DNA of 12,293 bases from an uncultured Asticcacaulis sp. (GTDB lineage: Bacteria; Pseudomonadota; Alphaproteobacteria; Caulobacterales; Caulobacteraceae). A program made the position numbers and the translations under genes. The notes under the pieces were generated by a model. That model had not been told where the DNA came from. It was given only the letters and a program-made list of their open reading frames with translations, and did no database searches. Shown in pieces: positions 1 to 5,721 of this stretch (the stretch's first letter is position 1; each line of letters starts with the position of its first letter). The stretch is taken from the NCBI GenBank assembly GCA_946480125.1, contig CAMLIY010000077.1:1-12293 (forward strand). Direction: 5' to 3'.

Positions 1-1
1 C

Positions 2-1657
2 CTACTCAATCGTATGCAGGTCGCGGCCCTTGGTTTCCTTGAGGAACAGCAACGACACCAGAACCGCCAGCAGGCCGGTCGCTACCGGATACCACAGGCC
101 GAAATAGATATTGCCTGACGCCGCCACCATGGCGAACGACAAGACCGGCTGCAAACCACCGAACCAGCCGGTGCCGATATTATAGGGCAGGCTCATGGCG
201 GTATAGCGCACACGGGTCGGGAACATTTCCACCAGGGCCGAAGCCATCGGGCCATAAAGCGCCGTCGCGGCCACGGCCAGTATGCACATCACGCCGAACA
301 TGGCCCACAGATTGGCCTTGGCGCGGTCGGCCTTTTCCGGATAGCCAGCGGTTTTCAGCGCCGCCTTGACCTCGGTGGACGCCTTGGCTTTCAGCGCCTT
401 GAGGCCCGCCTTATCGAGCCCTGCGCCGGAAGGCACAGCTATGACCTGAGAACCGATATGGATGCTGGCGGTTTCGCCCGCGTTCGTATCGGCACGATTG
501 ATATAGGGGGTGCCGATGCCGGTCACCAAGCTCTTGGCGAGGTCGCACGGCGTGGTGAACTGTGCCGTATTGAAGAGATCGAACTGGAAGCTACAGGTTT
601 TCGGATTGGCCACGACATAGACCGGATTGATGCGTTGTGCCGCCTCAAGATCGGGATTGCCGAACTTCATCAATGCCTGGTAGCCGGGGAAGAAGGCGAT
701 ACAGGCCAGCAGGATGCCGAACACCATCACCGGCTTGCGGCCGATCTTGTCGGAGAGCGCGGCGAAGGCGACATAGAGGCCGGCGGAAACGAGCGTCATG
801 CCCATGACCAGGGTATTCATATTGGCCGGATCGAGCTTGACAATCGAGGTCAGGAACACCTGCGTATAAAAGAAGGTGGTGTACCAGACCACGCCTTGCG
901 CCGTCATGAAGCCGAACAGAGCGATCAGCATCCCCTTGAAATTCGGCCAGCGGGTGAAGATTTCCGACAGCGGCGATTTCGCCAGTTGTCCCTGTTCGTG
1001 CAGCACCTTGAAGGCCGGACTTTCAGCGGTCTTCGAACGGATATAGACCGAGACCGCCAGCAGGCCAGCCGAGACGATGAAGGGAATCCGCCAGCCCCAG
1101 TCGGCGAAGACCGGCTCGGAAATGGTCTTGCGGGTGACGAGAATGACCAGCAGGGCCGCGATCAGGCCGAAGCCGGCGGAGGTCTGTATCCAGCCGGTAT
1201 AGGCGCCGCGCTTGTTGGCCGGGGCGTGTTCGGCCACATATATGGCCGCGCCGCCATATTCACCGCCGAGCGCGAAACCCTGCACGACGCGCAATATGAT
1301 CAGCAGAATCGGCGCCAGCACCCCGACCTGTTTGTAGGTGGGCAGCAGGCCAATGGCGATGGTGGCCAGGCCCATGACCAGGATGGTGTAGAGGAAGGTG
1401 CCCTTGCGGCCTTTTTTGTCACCGATATGGCCAAAGACCAGCGCGCCGAGCGGCCGGGCGATAAAACCAACCGCGAAGGTCGCCAGCGCCGCGATGGTGG
1501 CCAGGGTGTCGTTCAGCCCGGCATAGAAGTTCTGGGCGATAATGGTGGTCAGCGAACCGAAGATAAAGAAGTCATACCACTCAAAGGTCGTGCCCGCCGC
1601 CGAGGCGATCACAATGGTGCGCAGGTTCTTCTTTTGCGTTGTCTCTTCGGTCGTCAT
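2..1657 (-). CDS. MFS transporter, metabolite:H+ symporter (ProP/ShiA-like) type
   Basis: An inner-membrane proton-coupled symporter of the major facilitator superfamily, probably for a small organic acid, osmolyte or similar metabolite; the substrate cannot be read from the sequence. The 551-aa product is complete (start 1657, TAG at 2-4). The N-terminus TTFEWYDFFIFG (23-34) is typical of the MHS family. The loop 2-3 motif GHIGDKKGRKGTF lies at 76-88, LRVVQGFALGGEYGG at 122-136, the loop 8-9 motif LSDKIGRKP at 301-309, and FPTRVRYTAMSLPYNIG at 479-495. About 12 membrane segments are visible. MHS proteins are usually about 430-450 aa; the extra length is a hydrophilic stretch at about 331-449 between two late membrane segments, with two cysteines (C355, C371) and a lysine/alanine-rich helix-like part. 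It is transcribed away from the next gene, with no obvious operon partner in view. Confidence 0.9.
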   Translation of the reverse strand: MTTEETTQKKNLRTIVIASAAGTTFEWYDFFIFGSLTTIIAQNFYAGLNDTLATIAALATFAVGFIARPLGALVFGHIGDKKGRKGTFLYTILVMGLATIAIGLLPTYKQVGVLAPILLIILRVVQGFALGGEYGGAAIYVAEHAPANKRGAYTGWIQTSAGFGLIAALLVILVTRKTISEPVFADWGWRIPFIVSAGLLAVSVYIRSKTAESPAFKVLHEQGQLAKSPLSEIFTRWPNFKGMLIALFGFMTAQGVVWYTTFFYTQVFLTSIVKLDPANMNTLVMGMTLVSAGLYVAFAALSDKIGRKPVMVFGILLACIAFFPGYQALMKFGNPDLEAAQRINPVYVVANPKTCSFQFDLFNTAQFTTPCDLAKSLVTGIGTPYINRADTNAGETASIHIGSQVIAVPSGAGLDKAGLKALKAKASTEVKAALKTAGYPEKADRAKANLWAMFGVMCILAVAATALYGPMASALVEMFPTRVRYTAMSLPYNIGTGWFGGLQPVLSFAMVAASGNIYFGLWYPVATGLLAVLVSLLFLKETKGRDLHTIE

Positions 1658-1747
1658 TCAGGGCCCCTGTATGGCCTGTATATTCGGGCCTATAACCATG
1701 ATGTGACCGAAAATATCACAGAAAACAAGCAAGAACCCCCACCACCA

Positions 1748-1763
1748 ACGCGCAAGCGCGCGT
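1748..1763. repeat. Short GC inverted repeat ACGCGC-AAGC-GCGCGT
   Basis: A 6-bp perfect inverted repeat with a 4-nt centre in the divergent gap. It lies just beside the larger hairpin at 1771-1793, so the two may form one dispersed intergenic element. There is no T-run, so it is not a standard terminator. Confidence 0.45.
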
Positions 1764-1770
1764 CGGTCCC

Positions 1771-1793
1771 CCTCCCCATCATAGATGGGGAGG
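1771..1793. repeat. Perfect 10-bp hairpin CCTCCCCATC-ATA-GATGGGGAGG
   Basis: The two 10-nt arms are exactly complementary with a 3-nt loop. It sits in the gap between the minus-strand transporter and the plus-strand small membrane protein, upstream of both. No T-tract follows on either strand, so an extragenic palindromic repeat or a protein site is more likely than a terminator. The design (GC-rich stem, triloop) resembles the other palindromes in the window, but the sequence differs. Confidence 0.6.
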
Positions 1794-1838
1794 TATAGGA
1801 GGTATAAGAGTGGCTCTGGCGCATTCGGTAAATTATGG

Positions 1839-1853
1839 TTAAGGTGGGGTTAA
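1839..1853 (-). promoter_or_regulatory. CtrA-type binding box TTAA-N7-TTAA
   Basis: Read on the minus strand this is TTAA-CCCCACC-TTAACCAT, which fits both the spaced CtrA consensus TTAA-N7-TTAAC and the Caulobacter core TTAACCAT. It lies 25 nt before the start codon of the small membrane protein at 1878. That is too close for a normal activator position on that gene, so repression of it, or an effect on the divergent transporter 180 bp away, are both possible. The box is directly visible; CtrA binding is inferred. Confidence 0.6.
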
Positions 1854-1877
1854 GGCACATTTCTGAGGGGGTGCAAG

Positions 1878-2117
1878 ATGACGTTTTCCGAACCGGTCCG
1901 CGCCGCCGAAGGCCTGACCTCCTATGCGAAGGTCAGGCGCATTCAGTGGGGACCGCTCATTCTCAGCATTGTCGAAGGACTACTCGGTCTGGTAGGTGTT
2001 GTCGTGCTGATCCTGGTCATCCGCTATGGCTCGTTTGAAAAAGCCGGCCTGACCATCGACCAGGCGATCGGCTGCGTCATGACCTGCGCCAAAAATCTGC
2101 TCGCACATAAGTCATAA
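1878..2117 (+). CDS. Small single-pass membrane protein, unknown function
   Basis: I do not recognise this 79-aa protein. It has a soluble N-terminal part (1-23), one long hydrophobic segment at about 25-49 (GPLILSIVEGLLGLVGVVVL and onward), and a short C-terminal tail with two cysteines (C66, C70) and a basic end (AKNLLAHKS). The positive residues before the hydrophobic segment (K18, R20, R21) suggest the N-terminus stays in the cytoplasm. A GAGGGGG ribosome-binding site at 1865-1871 precedes the ATG by six bases, which supports this start over the overlapping frame beginning at 1835. A CtrA-type box lies just upstream. The carbonic anhydrase gene begins 62 nt after its stop, but that gene has its own candidate promoter, so co-transcription is uncertain. 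Confidence 0.65.
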   Translation: MTFSEPVRAAEGLTSYAKVRRIQWGPLILSIVEGLLGLVGVVVLILVIRYGSFEKAGLTIDQAIGCVMTCAKNLLAHKS

Positions 2118-2123
2118 AAGGGC

Positions 2124-2151
2124 TTGATCTCGGCGAAGCCGGGCTTATAAC
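2124..2151 (+). promoter_or_regulatory. Candidate housekeeping promoter for the carbonic anhydrase gene
   Basis: TTGATC (2124-2129), 16 nt, then TATAAC (2146-2151). A start near 2158 would give a leader of about 22 nt before the ATG at 2180. The -10 lies in the loop of an inverted repeat GCCGGG/CCCGGC (2138-2143 and 2152-2157), which may be an operator or may act as the terminator stem of the preceding small gene. Confidence 0.4.
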
Positions 2152-2157
2152 CCCGGC
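2138..2157. repeat. 6-bp inverted repeat GCCGGG...CCCGGC before the carbonic anhydrase gene
   Basis: The arms are perfectly complementary around an 8-nt centre that contains the candidate -10 box. It ends ten bases before the ribosome-binding site at 2167-2173. It could be a short hairpin after the small membrane gene, an operator, or chance; no T-run follows directly. Confidence 0.4.
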
Positions 2158-2179
2158 AGTGTTTTCTGAGGGACAGTGC

Positions 2180-2800
2180 ATGCTGGATCAACTGATCGAC
2201 AACAATCGCCAATGGGCGCGTCAGAAGACCGAGATTGACCCACAGTTTTTCAAACGCCTCGTGGCGCAGCAATTACCGGAATATTTCTGGATCGGTTGTG
2301 CCGATAGCCGCGTGCCGGCCAATGAAATCGTCAATCTCGATCCGGGCGAGATGTTCGTCCACCGCAATATCGCCAATCTGACGCCGCCGCAGGACGCCAA
2401 CTATCTTAGCGTGCTGCAATATGCCGTGCAGGTGCTGAAGGTGAAACATATTCTCGTGGTCGGCCATTATGGCTGCGGCGGGGTGCGGGCGGCGCTGGAA
2501 TCACAGGGCGATACCCTGATCGATCACTGGCTGTCGCCGATCCGCGAAGTGGCGCACAGCCATCACCACGAACTGGAAGGCATTGGAGACGATATCCAGA
2601 AGTTCGACCGTCTGTGCGAACTGAACGTCATTGCCCAGGCGCGCAATGTCGCGCTGACTCCGATCGTGCAGAATGCCTGGCGCGCCGGCCAGCCCCTGAC
2701 CATTCATGGCTGGGTTTATTCCATCGCCAACGGGTTGGTGACGGACCAGGGCGTCAGCATGGCGAGCATCGATGATCGTAAGCGAATTTTTGATATTTAG
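2180..2800 (+). CDS. can: Beta-class (type II) carbonic anhydrase
   Basis: Catalyses reversible hydration of CO2 to bicarbonate in the cytoplasm, supplying bicarbonate to carboxylases when CO2 is scarce. The 206-aa protein closely follows E. coli Can. The zinc and active-site residues are in place: C40, D42 and R44 in CADSR, and H96 and C99 in GHYGCGG. The triad that marks the type II allosteric bicarbonate site is also present (W37, R62, Y180 in HGWVY), so the enzyme is expected to be switched off at low pH or low bicarbonate. I chose ATG 2180 because TGAGGGA (2167-2173) precedes it at good spacing and the protein then aligns with the usual N-terminus. A GTG in frame at 2159 would add seven residues, has no such site and lies at the candidate transcription start. 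No terminator is evident after the stop. Confidence 0.93.
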   Translation: MLDQLIDNNRQWARQKTEIDPQFFKRLVAQQLPEYFWIGCADSRVPANEIVNLDPGEMFVHRNIANLTPPQDANYLSVLQYAVQVLKVKHILVVGHYGCGGVRAALESQGDTLIDHWLSPIREVAHSHHHELEGIGDDIQKFDRLCELNVIAQARNVALTPIVQNAWRAGQPLTIHGWVYSIANGLVTDQGVSMASIDDRKRIFDI

Positions 2801-2873
2801 CGTTAAAAAAAATCATCTGCATTCGCGCAAGGATTGCCGCCAAGGTTCAGATAAATAAGTCAAAATACGAAAA

Positions 2874-2911
2874 TTAACCTCGTATTAACCATGTTTTTTA
2901 CAAAATAAATA
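2874..2911 (+). promoter_or_regulatory. CtrA-type promoter upstream of the aldo/keto-reductase-like gene
   Basis: TTAA-CCTCGTA-TTAA occupies 2874-2888 and continues as TTAACCAT to 2892, an exact match to the Caulobacter CtrA box. A TAAATA at 2906-2911 lies about 27 bp beyond the box centre, which puts the box over the -35 position, the layout of CtrA-activated promoters. Predicted start near 2918, leader about 113 nt. The surrounding stretch is clearly AT-rich relative to the genes. Binding and activation are inferred. Confidence 0.6.
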
Positions 2912-2990
2912 TGTGGGCCATACGGGTTTCTTATTTCCTGTAAAGACCTTCTTTAACATTTACCGTCCAAATTCACCTCCATCCTTACGT

Positions 2991-3010
2991 GGTTAAGGAA
3001 TCTGGTTAAG
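2991..3010 (+). promoter_or_regulatory. Two GGTTAAG half-sites flanking a GANTC methylation site
   Basis: GGTTAAG occurs at 2991-2997 and 3004-3010 with GAATC at 2998-3002 between them. The TTAA units are 9 nt apart, not the 7 of a true CtrA box, so this is at best a pair of half-sites. GANTC is the target of the CcrM methyltransferase in alphaproteobacteria. The group lies 21-40 nt before the start codon at 3031, inside the predicted leader. Confidence 0.4.
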
Positions 3011-3030
3011 TTTTTGGAAAAGACGCACCA

Positions 3031-3939
3031 ATGGCGGCAAGCCTCGGTCTTGGTTCAGCGCAGTTTGGCGGTGACTACGGTATTTCGAACACGCGGGGAC
3101 GCGTGGGCGAAGACGAGGTGTGCCAAATCCTCGCGCTGGCGGCCGACTGCAAGATCCTGAATATCGACGCCTCGCACCATGATGGCGATGTTGAGCGTGT
3201 GCTCGGCCGTAACTGGCCGTTTCCGTCGCCTTTCAAGCCGCAAATCCGCACCCTGCGCCTCGAAAACGGTCTTGAATGGCTGGAATCGCGCCTGCGCCGC
3301 TCGATCGATCATATGGGGCTGGTGCGCGCGCACGCCGCCCTGGTCGATCGCGCCGAAGACCTGATGGGCCCGGATGGCGATGCCCTGTGGGCGCGCCTGG
3401 AAAAACTCAAGGGCGAGGGCCTGATCAGCAAGATCGGTATCAGCGCCACAGCTTCCGATCAGCCGCTATTGCTGGCGAAACGCTTCAAACCGGACATCAT
3501 GCAGGTGCCGGCCTCGATCCTTGATCAGCGCCTGGTGCGGAATGGCACGATCAGGAATCTGGCCGATCTCGGCGTCGAGGTGCAGATTCGCTCGGTCTTC
3601 CTGCAAGGCCTGCTGTTCCTGCCACGCGAAAGCCTGCCGGCGAACCTGACGCCGATCGGACCGCATCTCTCACGTGTTCGCCGCATGATGGCCGAAAGCG
3701 GTGCCGATCCGCTGCATGCGGCCTTAAGTTTCGCGCTTAATCTCGAAGGTGTCTCGACCGTCATCGTCGGTGTCACCTCGGCGGCGGAATTGCGCGCCAT
3801 TGTGGCGGCTTCCGAACGCAAGGCGCCCAAAATCAACTGGGACGCCATGGCGCTCAATGATGAGGTCGCGCTCGATCCGTCGCAATGGTTCGCCGATCTG
3901 GGCGAGCAGGCGACGCGGCGATTGGTGCGAGTCGCTTAA
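3031..3939 (+). CDS. Aldo/keto-reductase-fold protein with a degenerate active site
   Basis: The 302-aa protein has the overall pattern of the aldo/keto reductase TIM barrel, of the branch starting LGLGSAQFGGDYGISN and often seen in surface-sugar gene sets. Retained features are the N-terminal strand (5-20), the GLISKIGISA segment (130-139), the MQVPASILDQR strand (157-167), and the C-terminal cofactor region VSTVIVGVTSAAEL (241-254). The catalytic Asp-Tyr-Lys-His set is not kept. In the usual D-T-A-x-x-Y-G-x-x-E motif the sequence is DASHHDGDVE (46-55), giving D46 but Asp51 instead of Tyr. The T-K pair reads T74-L75, and the L-L-H-R motif reads L104-V105-D106-R107. Oxidoreductase activity is therefore doubtful; a sensory, structural or different enzymatic role is possible. 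The ATG follows a weak GGAAAAG site (3016-3022). A CtrA-type promoter lies upstream. Confidence 0.8.
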   Translation: MAASLGLGSAQFGGDYGISNTRGRVGEDEVCQILALAADCKILNIDASHHDGDVERVLGRNWPFPSPFKPQIRTLRLENGLEWLESRLRRSIDHMGLVRAHAALVDRAEDLMGPDGDALWARLEKLKGEGLISKIGISATASDQPLLLAKRFKPDIMQVPASILDQRLVRNGTIRNLADLGVEVQIRSVFLQGLLFLPRESLPANLTPIGPHLSRVRRMMAESGADPLHAALSFALNLEGVSTVIVGVTSAAELRAIVAASERKAPKINWDAMALNDEVALDPSQWFADLGEQATRRLVRVA

Positions 3940-3946
3940 GGTAAGA

Positions 3947-3971
3947 CGTGGGGCCACAGGCCCCACACCCC
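3947..3971 (-). repeat. Palindromic repeat, copy 1
   Basis: Stem GTGGGGCC-ACA-GGCCCCAC (3948-3966), 8 bp perfect with a 3-nt loop, followed by the conserved CCCC tail (GGGGT on the minus strand). It starts eight bases after the preceding stop codon. It shares 22 of 23 bases with copy 3 at 7761-7783 and aligns in opposite orientation with copy 2 at 4061-4085. Confidence 0.75.
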
Positions 3972-3992
3972 GGAACAGGAATTACTGAAATA

Positions 3993-4038
3993 AAATACGA
4001 AAAGTCCGGGCCCAAGGTGGCCCGGCTTTTTCGTATTT
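3993..4038. terminator. Strong intrinsic terminator, probably bidirectional
   Basis: Two 20-nt arms, AAATACGAAAA plus CCGGGCC on the left and GGCCCGG plus TTTTTCGTATTT on the right, pair over about 19 of 20 positions (including one G-U), with a 6-nt loop. The A-run on one side and T-run on the other allow it to act on both strands. On the plus strand it ends the aldo/keto-reductase-like transcript before mutM. Confidence 0.85.
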
Positions 4039-4060
4039 ATATCATTAGCTCTTGTGTTAT

Positions 4061-4085
4061 GGGGTGCGGGGTCCGCGACCCCGCG
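4061..4085 (+). repeat. Palindromic repeat, copy 2
   Basis: Stem GCGGGGTC-CGC-GACCCCGC (4066-4084), 8 bp perfect with a 3-nt loop, preceded by the same GGGGT tail as the other copies. It differs from copy 1 by six transitions, and each change in the stem is matched by the partner base. It lies ten bases before the mutM ribosome-binding site (4095-4099), so it would be inside a mutM leader. Confidence 0.75.
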
Positions 4086-4107
4086 TCTTCCTTCAGGAGC
4101 CTGCGTC

Positions 4108-4974
4108 ATGCCCGAATTGCCCGAAGTCGAGACCGTCCGGCGCGGGCTGGAGCCGCATTTGCAAGGCGCCAAACTGAGCGATGTGCGCCTGCATCGGCCG
4201 AACCTGCGCTATCCGTTTCCGGAGCGCTTTGCCGAACGGCTGGAAGGTGCCGAAGTATTGCGGCTGGAGCGGCGGGCGAAATACCTGCTGTTTTACCTCG
4301 ATACGCAGGATATCTGGGTTACCCACCTCGGCATGACGGGCCGTTTTAGCGTCAACGACAGTCCTGAAGATCTGGCGCGCTATTACCATGCTGTCACACC
4401 CGACGAAAAACACCTGCATTTCCAGTGTCTCGCCACCCTGCCGAATGGTGAGGTCAGCCGGATCGACTTTTACGATCCGCGCCGGTTTGGTTTCATGCTG
4501 TTGCTCAAGCCGGATGAGCTTTACGAGAGCAATTGGTTCAAGGGCTTAGGGGTCGAGCCGCTGTCTGACGACCTGAATGCCGATGTGTTGCTAAACATGG
4601 CGAAGGGACGCACTGTCAATCTCAAGGCCCTGCTGATGGCGCAAGGCGGGATTGCAGGGCTTGGCAATATATACGTCTGTGAGGCCCTGTGGCGGGCGCG
4701 GTTGTCTCCAGACCGCAAAGCTTCCGACCTCAAGCCCAAGGGCGCGGAGGCGCTTGTGGCAGGCATCAAGACGGTACTGGAGGCGGCGGTGGCCTCCGGC
4801 GGCTCGTCGATCAGTGATTTCGCGGCGGCCTCGGGCGAGCTGGGCTATTTCCAGCACCATTTCTGCGTTTATGACCGCAAGGGCCAGCCCTGTCCGCGCG
4901 AGGACGGTGGCATTATCGCGCGCAAGGTGCACCAGGGACGGTCAAGTTTCTATTGTCCGGTCTGCCAGAAATGA
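4108..4974 (+). CDS. mutM: Formamidopyrimidine-DNA glycosylase (Fpg/MutM)
   Basis: Removes oxidised purines such as 8-oxoguanine from DNA and cuts the strand by beta/delta elimination. The 288-aa protein begins MPELPEVETVRRGL, giving the catalytic Pro2 and Glu3 after removal of Met. Other family residues are K58 (RRAKYL), M75 (HLGMTG), the intercalation loop DPRRFGF (123-129), N188 in GLGNIY, and R278 in the zinc-finger hairpin. The C-terminal zinc finger is unusual: only C262, C283 and C286 line up with the normal four cysteines, because the stretch after C262 reads CPREDGG where related proteins have a second Cys before the glycines. D266 or C253 might substitute. The start is set by AGGAG at 4095-4099 and by Pro2; the upstream in-frame ATG at 4054 would bury the catalytic N-terminus. 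A terminator precedes the gene, so it is probably transcribed alone. Confidence 0.95.
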   Translation: MPELPEVETVRRGLEPHLQGAKLSDVRLHRPNLRYPFPERFAERLEGAEVLRLERRAKYLLFYLDTQDIWVTHLGMTGRFSVNDSPEDLARYYHAVTPDEKHLHFQCLATLPNGEVSRIDFYDPRRFGFMLLLKPDELYESNWFKGLGVEPLSDDLNADVLLNMAKGRTVNLKALLMAQGGIAGLGNIYVCEALWRARLSPDRKASDLKPKGAEALVAGIKTVLEAAVASGGSSISDFAAASGELGYFQHHFCVYDRKGQPCPREDGGIIARKVHQGRSSFYCPVCQK

Positions 4975-5047
4975 AGCCTAAAATGAATATTGGTCACGGC
5001 TGTGAATAATTTTTATGCTCGGATCGATAAAAGCGCGTTTGCGTGCA

Positions 5048-5083
5048 TTGACCGGGGCGGGTTCATCAGTTATACCCCGCCCC
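5048..5083 (+). promoter_or_regulatory. Candidate rpsT promoter overlapped by an inverted repeat
   Basis: TTGACC (5048-5053), 17 nt, TATACC (5071-5076), a good housekeeping promoter about 70 nt upstream of rpsT. An 8-bp perfect inverted repeat GGGGCGGG (5054-5061) and CCCGCCCC (5076-5083) starts right after the -35 and ends past the -10. It could be an operator, or a GC-rich hairpin at the end of the mutM transcript; a T-run is missing. Confidence 0.5.
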
Positions 5084-5095
5084 CTTGAAATTCAT

Positions 5096-5124
5096 GTCTT
5101 CGTCACTTTGGGCGAAGGCTTTTT
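5096..5124 (+). promoter_or_regulatory. Terminator-like hairpin in the rpsT leader
   Basis: GTCTTCG (5096-5102) pairs with CGAAGGC (5113-5119), 7 bp with one G-U, followed at once by TTTTT (5120-5124). It sits between the candidate rpsT promoter and the S20 start codon, so if it forms it would act as an attenuator rather than as an end terminator. S20 synthesis is autoregulated in E. coli; a link here is inference. Confidence 0.4.
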
Positions 5125-5154
5125 AGTCAACTATCTCGTCCTTTAAGGTGATGA

Positions 5155-5424
5155 ATGGCCAATAATCCCGGCGCCCGCAAAGCGATCCGCAAGATCGCTG
5201 CCCGTACCGAAGTCAACAAGGCGCGCCGCTCGCGCGTTCGCACTTTCGTACGCAAGTTTGAAGAAGCCCTGACCGGCGGTAATGCTGACGCGGCCAAGGC
5301 CGCCTTTGTCGAGGCGCAATCCGAACTGATGCGCGCCGTGTCCAAGGGTGTTGTTCACAAGAACACCGGTTCGCGCAAGGTTTCGCGCCTGGCTGCCCAG
5401 CTGAAGAAGCTTAGCGTCGCCTAA
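5155..5424 (+). CDS. rpsT: 30S ribosomal protein S20
   Basis: S20 is a primary binding protein of the 30S subunit that contacts 16S rRNA near its 5' domain and helix 44. The 89-aa product has the usual size and composition: [20 protein letters not shown] at the N-terminus, a strongly basic helix ([16 protein letters not shown]), and the typical [20 protein letters not shown] end. It should fold as the three-helix bundle of the family. The start is preceded by AAGGTGAT, which matches the anti-Shine-Dalgarno sequence; another ATG four bases earlier is out of frame. It has its own candidate promoter and a clear terminator, so it looks monocistronic. Its position directly before dnaA matches my memory of Caulobacter crescentus. 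Confidence 0.97.
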   Translation: MANNPGARKAIRKIAARTEVNKARRSRVRTFVRKFEEALTGGNADAAKAAFVEAQSELMRAVSKGVVHKNTGSRKVSRLAAQLKKLSVA

Positions 5425-5428
5425 TCAC

Positions 5429-5468
5429 AAAAAAAGCGGCCGACTGTAAAAGGTCTGCCGCTTTTTTT
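5429..5468. terminator. rpsT intrinsic terminator
   Basis: AAAAAAAGCGGC plus GAC on the left pairs with GTC plus GCCGCTTTTTTT on the right around an 8-nt loop, with a single mismatch (5441/5456). It begins four bases after the rpsT stop codon. Seven A and seven T at the base make it a strong terminator, usable from either side. Confidence 0.9.
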
Positions 5469-5482
5469 GCGCCTGCTAAGGA

Positions 5483-5518
5483 TTAAGCGGTTTTTAAAGT
5501 CGCTGATTTTTCTATAAT
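5483..5518 (+). promoter_or_regulatory. CtrA-type promoter at the head of the rpsT-dnaA gap
   Basis: TTAA-GCGGTTT-TTAA (5483-5497) is an exact spaced CtrA box, and a perfect TATAAT lies at 5513-5518. The box centre is about 25 bp before the -10 centre, so it covers the -35 position, where no good -35 hexamer is seen. This is the standard layout of CtrA-activated promoters. The predicted start is near 5525, toward dnaA. No protein gene begins nearby, so the product would be a very long dnaA leader or a small RNA. Confidence 0.5.
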
Positions 5519-5680
5519 TCCTGAAAATACAAGCCATTTCCTTAACGAACGCTGCGGCGGGCGACGGTTTTTTATCGCCTGTTTTGCCTTCCGTTTCCGT
5601 CCTTATTGAGAATGGTCTCGGTATGAAAAATAATTGGCAATTATATGTTTAATTTCTCGTTACGGGCGAACAGGTTAGCA

Positions 5681-5685
5681 GAGTC
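5681..5685. promoter_or_regulatory. Single GANTC (CcrM) methylation site
   Basis: GAGTC is the only GANTC that I find between the rpsT terminator and dnaA. In Caulobacter the dnaA promoter responds to the methylation state of such sites. It lies 37 bp before the -35 of the promoter candidate at 5722. The function here is inferred. Confidence 0.4.
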
Positions 5686-5721
5686 AATAAAAATATCCGC
5701 TGCTGTTGATAATTAAGGTCA

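Noticed and set aside
458..1798. A 446-codon open frame on the plus strand opposite the transporter
   Set aside because: It is antisense to a well-supported MFS gene, has a low-complexity Gly/Asp/Arg/His-rich translation with no family motif, and arises from third-position GC bias.
2159..2179. GTG start at 2159 for the carbonic anhydrase
   Set aside because: It has no ribosome-binding site and coincides with the predicted transcription start; ATG 2180 has a good site and gives the family N-terminus.
5623..5652. Nine-codon frame MKNNWQLYV in the rpsT-dnaA gap
   Set aside because: No ribosome-binding site in front and no attenuator structure tied to it; a frame this short is expected by chance in AT-rich DNA.
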